A stretch of DNA of 5,965 nucleotides from positions 1 through 5,965 of the forward strand of contig JAPUJD010000335.1 in assembly GCA_027296385.1 (NCBI GenBank). Reading direction: 5' to 3'. The position numbers were made by a program, and so were the translations under genes. Below, one piece after another: positions 5,599 to 5,965 of this stretch (its first letter is position 1; the number at the start of each line of letters is the position of its first letter). The notes under the pieces were generated by a model. The model ran no database searches. It saw nothing but the letters and a program-made list of their open reading frames with translations, and was not told the DNA's origin. Source of the stretch: Acidobacteriota bacterium. GTDB lineage: Bacteria > Acidobacteriota > Thermoanaerobaculia > Multivoradales > JAHEKO01.

Positions 5599-5627
5599 TT
5601 GGTTCCGCCGGGTGTTTTGCGTACCAT
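5599..5627 (+). promoter_or_regulatory. Possible sigma-70 promoter of the MFS gene
   Basis: TTGGTT at 5599-5604 and TACCAT at 5622-5627 are separated by an ideal 17-bp spacer. Both hexamers are only partial matches (three and four of six). Transcription would begin near 5634, about 17 nt before the ATG at 5651. The region is shared with the divergent ACP promoter. Confidence 0.28.
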
Positions 5628-5650
5628 CGCCCGACTCGTAGACGCCGCCC

Positions 5651-5965
5651 ATGAACGCGCTCAACAAATCCACCGTCAGCCTCCACCGAGGCGTGCTCCT
5701 CCCATGCCTGCTGCTCTTCGGCGCCATGTTCAACCTGACGCTGGTCGTGGCGGGTCTGAAGGAGCTCGTGCTGGACGAGCTTGGCGGCACGGTCAGAGAT
5801 GCAACGCTGTTCTTTTCGATCGAGACCACTGCCTACATCCTCTTCGCGCCGCTGTGGGGCCTGCTGAGCGACCGGATCGGGCGCCGCAAGATCCTGATCG
5901 TGACCGGCTTCGCCTTGTCGGCACTGATCTACGGCCTGTACCAGTTTGTTCACTCGATCCCGTTG
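5651..5965 (+). CDS. Major facilitator superfamily transporter (N-terminal part)
   Basis: An open frame from ATG 5651 to the window edge, 105 codons, with its 3' end outside. The hydrophobic pattern gives TM1 at about residues 14-36, TM2 at about 54-72 and TM3 at about 81-99. Between TM2 and TM3 lies the MFS motif A, GLLSDRIGRRK at 70-80, close to the textbook G-x-L-x-D-R-x-G-R-R-K loop. This assigns an inner-membrane MFS carrier, but the substrate-determining helices are missing, so import or export and substrate cannot be read. The start is chosen for its position just before TM1, and no Shine-Dalgarno is seen upstream. The gene is divergent from the ACP-FAAL operon with 130 bp between the start codons, compatible with shared regulation and with a role in exporting that operon's product. 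That link is inference. Confidence 0.88.
   Translation, partial: MNALNKSTVSLHRGVLLPCLLLFGAMFNLTLVVAGLKELVLDELGGTVRDATLFFSIETTAYILFAPLWGLLSDRIGRRKILIVTGFALSALIYGLYQFVHSIPL

Noticed and set aside
5521..5829. N-terminal extension of the ACP frame
   Set aside because: It would cross the intergenic promoter and overlap the MFS gene antisense. An 86-residue ACP from the GTG at 5520 is normal length.

Overview
The window is GC-rich, densely coding bacterial DNA. Gaps are short, two starts are GTG, and there is no plasmid, phage, insertion sequence, tRNA, rRNA or CRISPR signal. I cannot fix the phylum from sequence alone. The gene set and codon use fit a soil- or sediment-type high-GC lineage (Acidobacteriota or Myxococcota would both be plausible), but that is a guess.

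Layout from left to right: (i) the last 32 codons of an unidentified plus-strand gene (2-100); (ii) convergent to it, a minus-strand radical SAM protein with a degenerate cobalamin-binding-type N-terminal domain (162-1742); (iii) divergent from that, across a 57-bp gap, a small exported protein of unknown function (1800-2258, plus); (iv) convergent to that, a compact minus-strand operon transcribed from about 5541 down to 2338, encoding an acyl carrier protein, a fatty acyl-AMP ligase (FAAL) and an FAD-dependent oxidoreductase of the geranylgeranyl-reductase/monooxygenase type; (v) divergent from the operon, the first 105 codons of a major facilitator superfamily transporter (5651 to the window end, plus).

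The operon is the most coherent biological unit. ACP and FAAL overlap by 14 bp, and FAAL and oxidoreductase overlap by 4 bp (ATGA), so the three are probably translationally coupled. The expected chemistry is activation of a free carboxylic acid as acyl-adenylate by the FAAL, transfer to the phosphopantetheine arm of the dedicated ACP, and redox tailoring by the flavoenzyme, with the neighbouring MFS protein as a possible exporter. No polyketide synthase, NRPS module or thioesterase is visible in the window, so the end product is unknown.

Below the gene level, the window holds several strong inverted repeats inside coding sequence. One is a perfect 13-bp repeat with a 20-nt loop in an expanded surface loop of the FAAL (3980-4025). 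One is a perfect 12-bp hairpin with a 4-nt loop just before the stop of the exported-protein gene (2216-2243). One is a 12-bp repeat that can fold into a branched structure at the 3' end of the oxidoreductase gene (2356-2421). An operator-like inverted repeat lies in the divergent gap at 1765-1786. No stretch above 300 bases lacks a gene.
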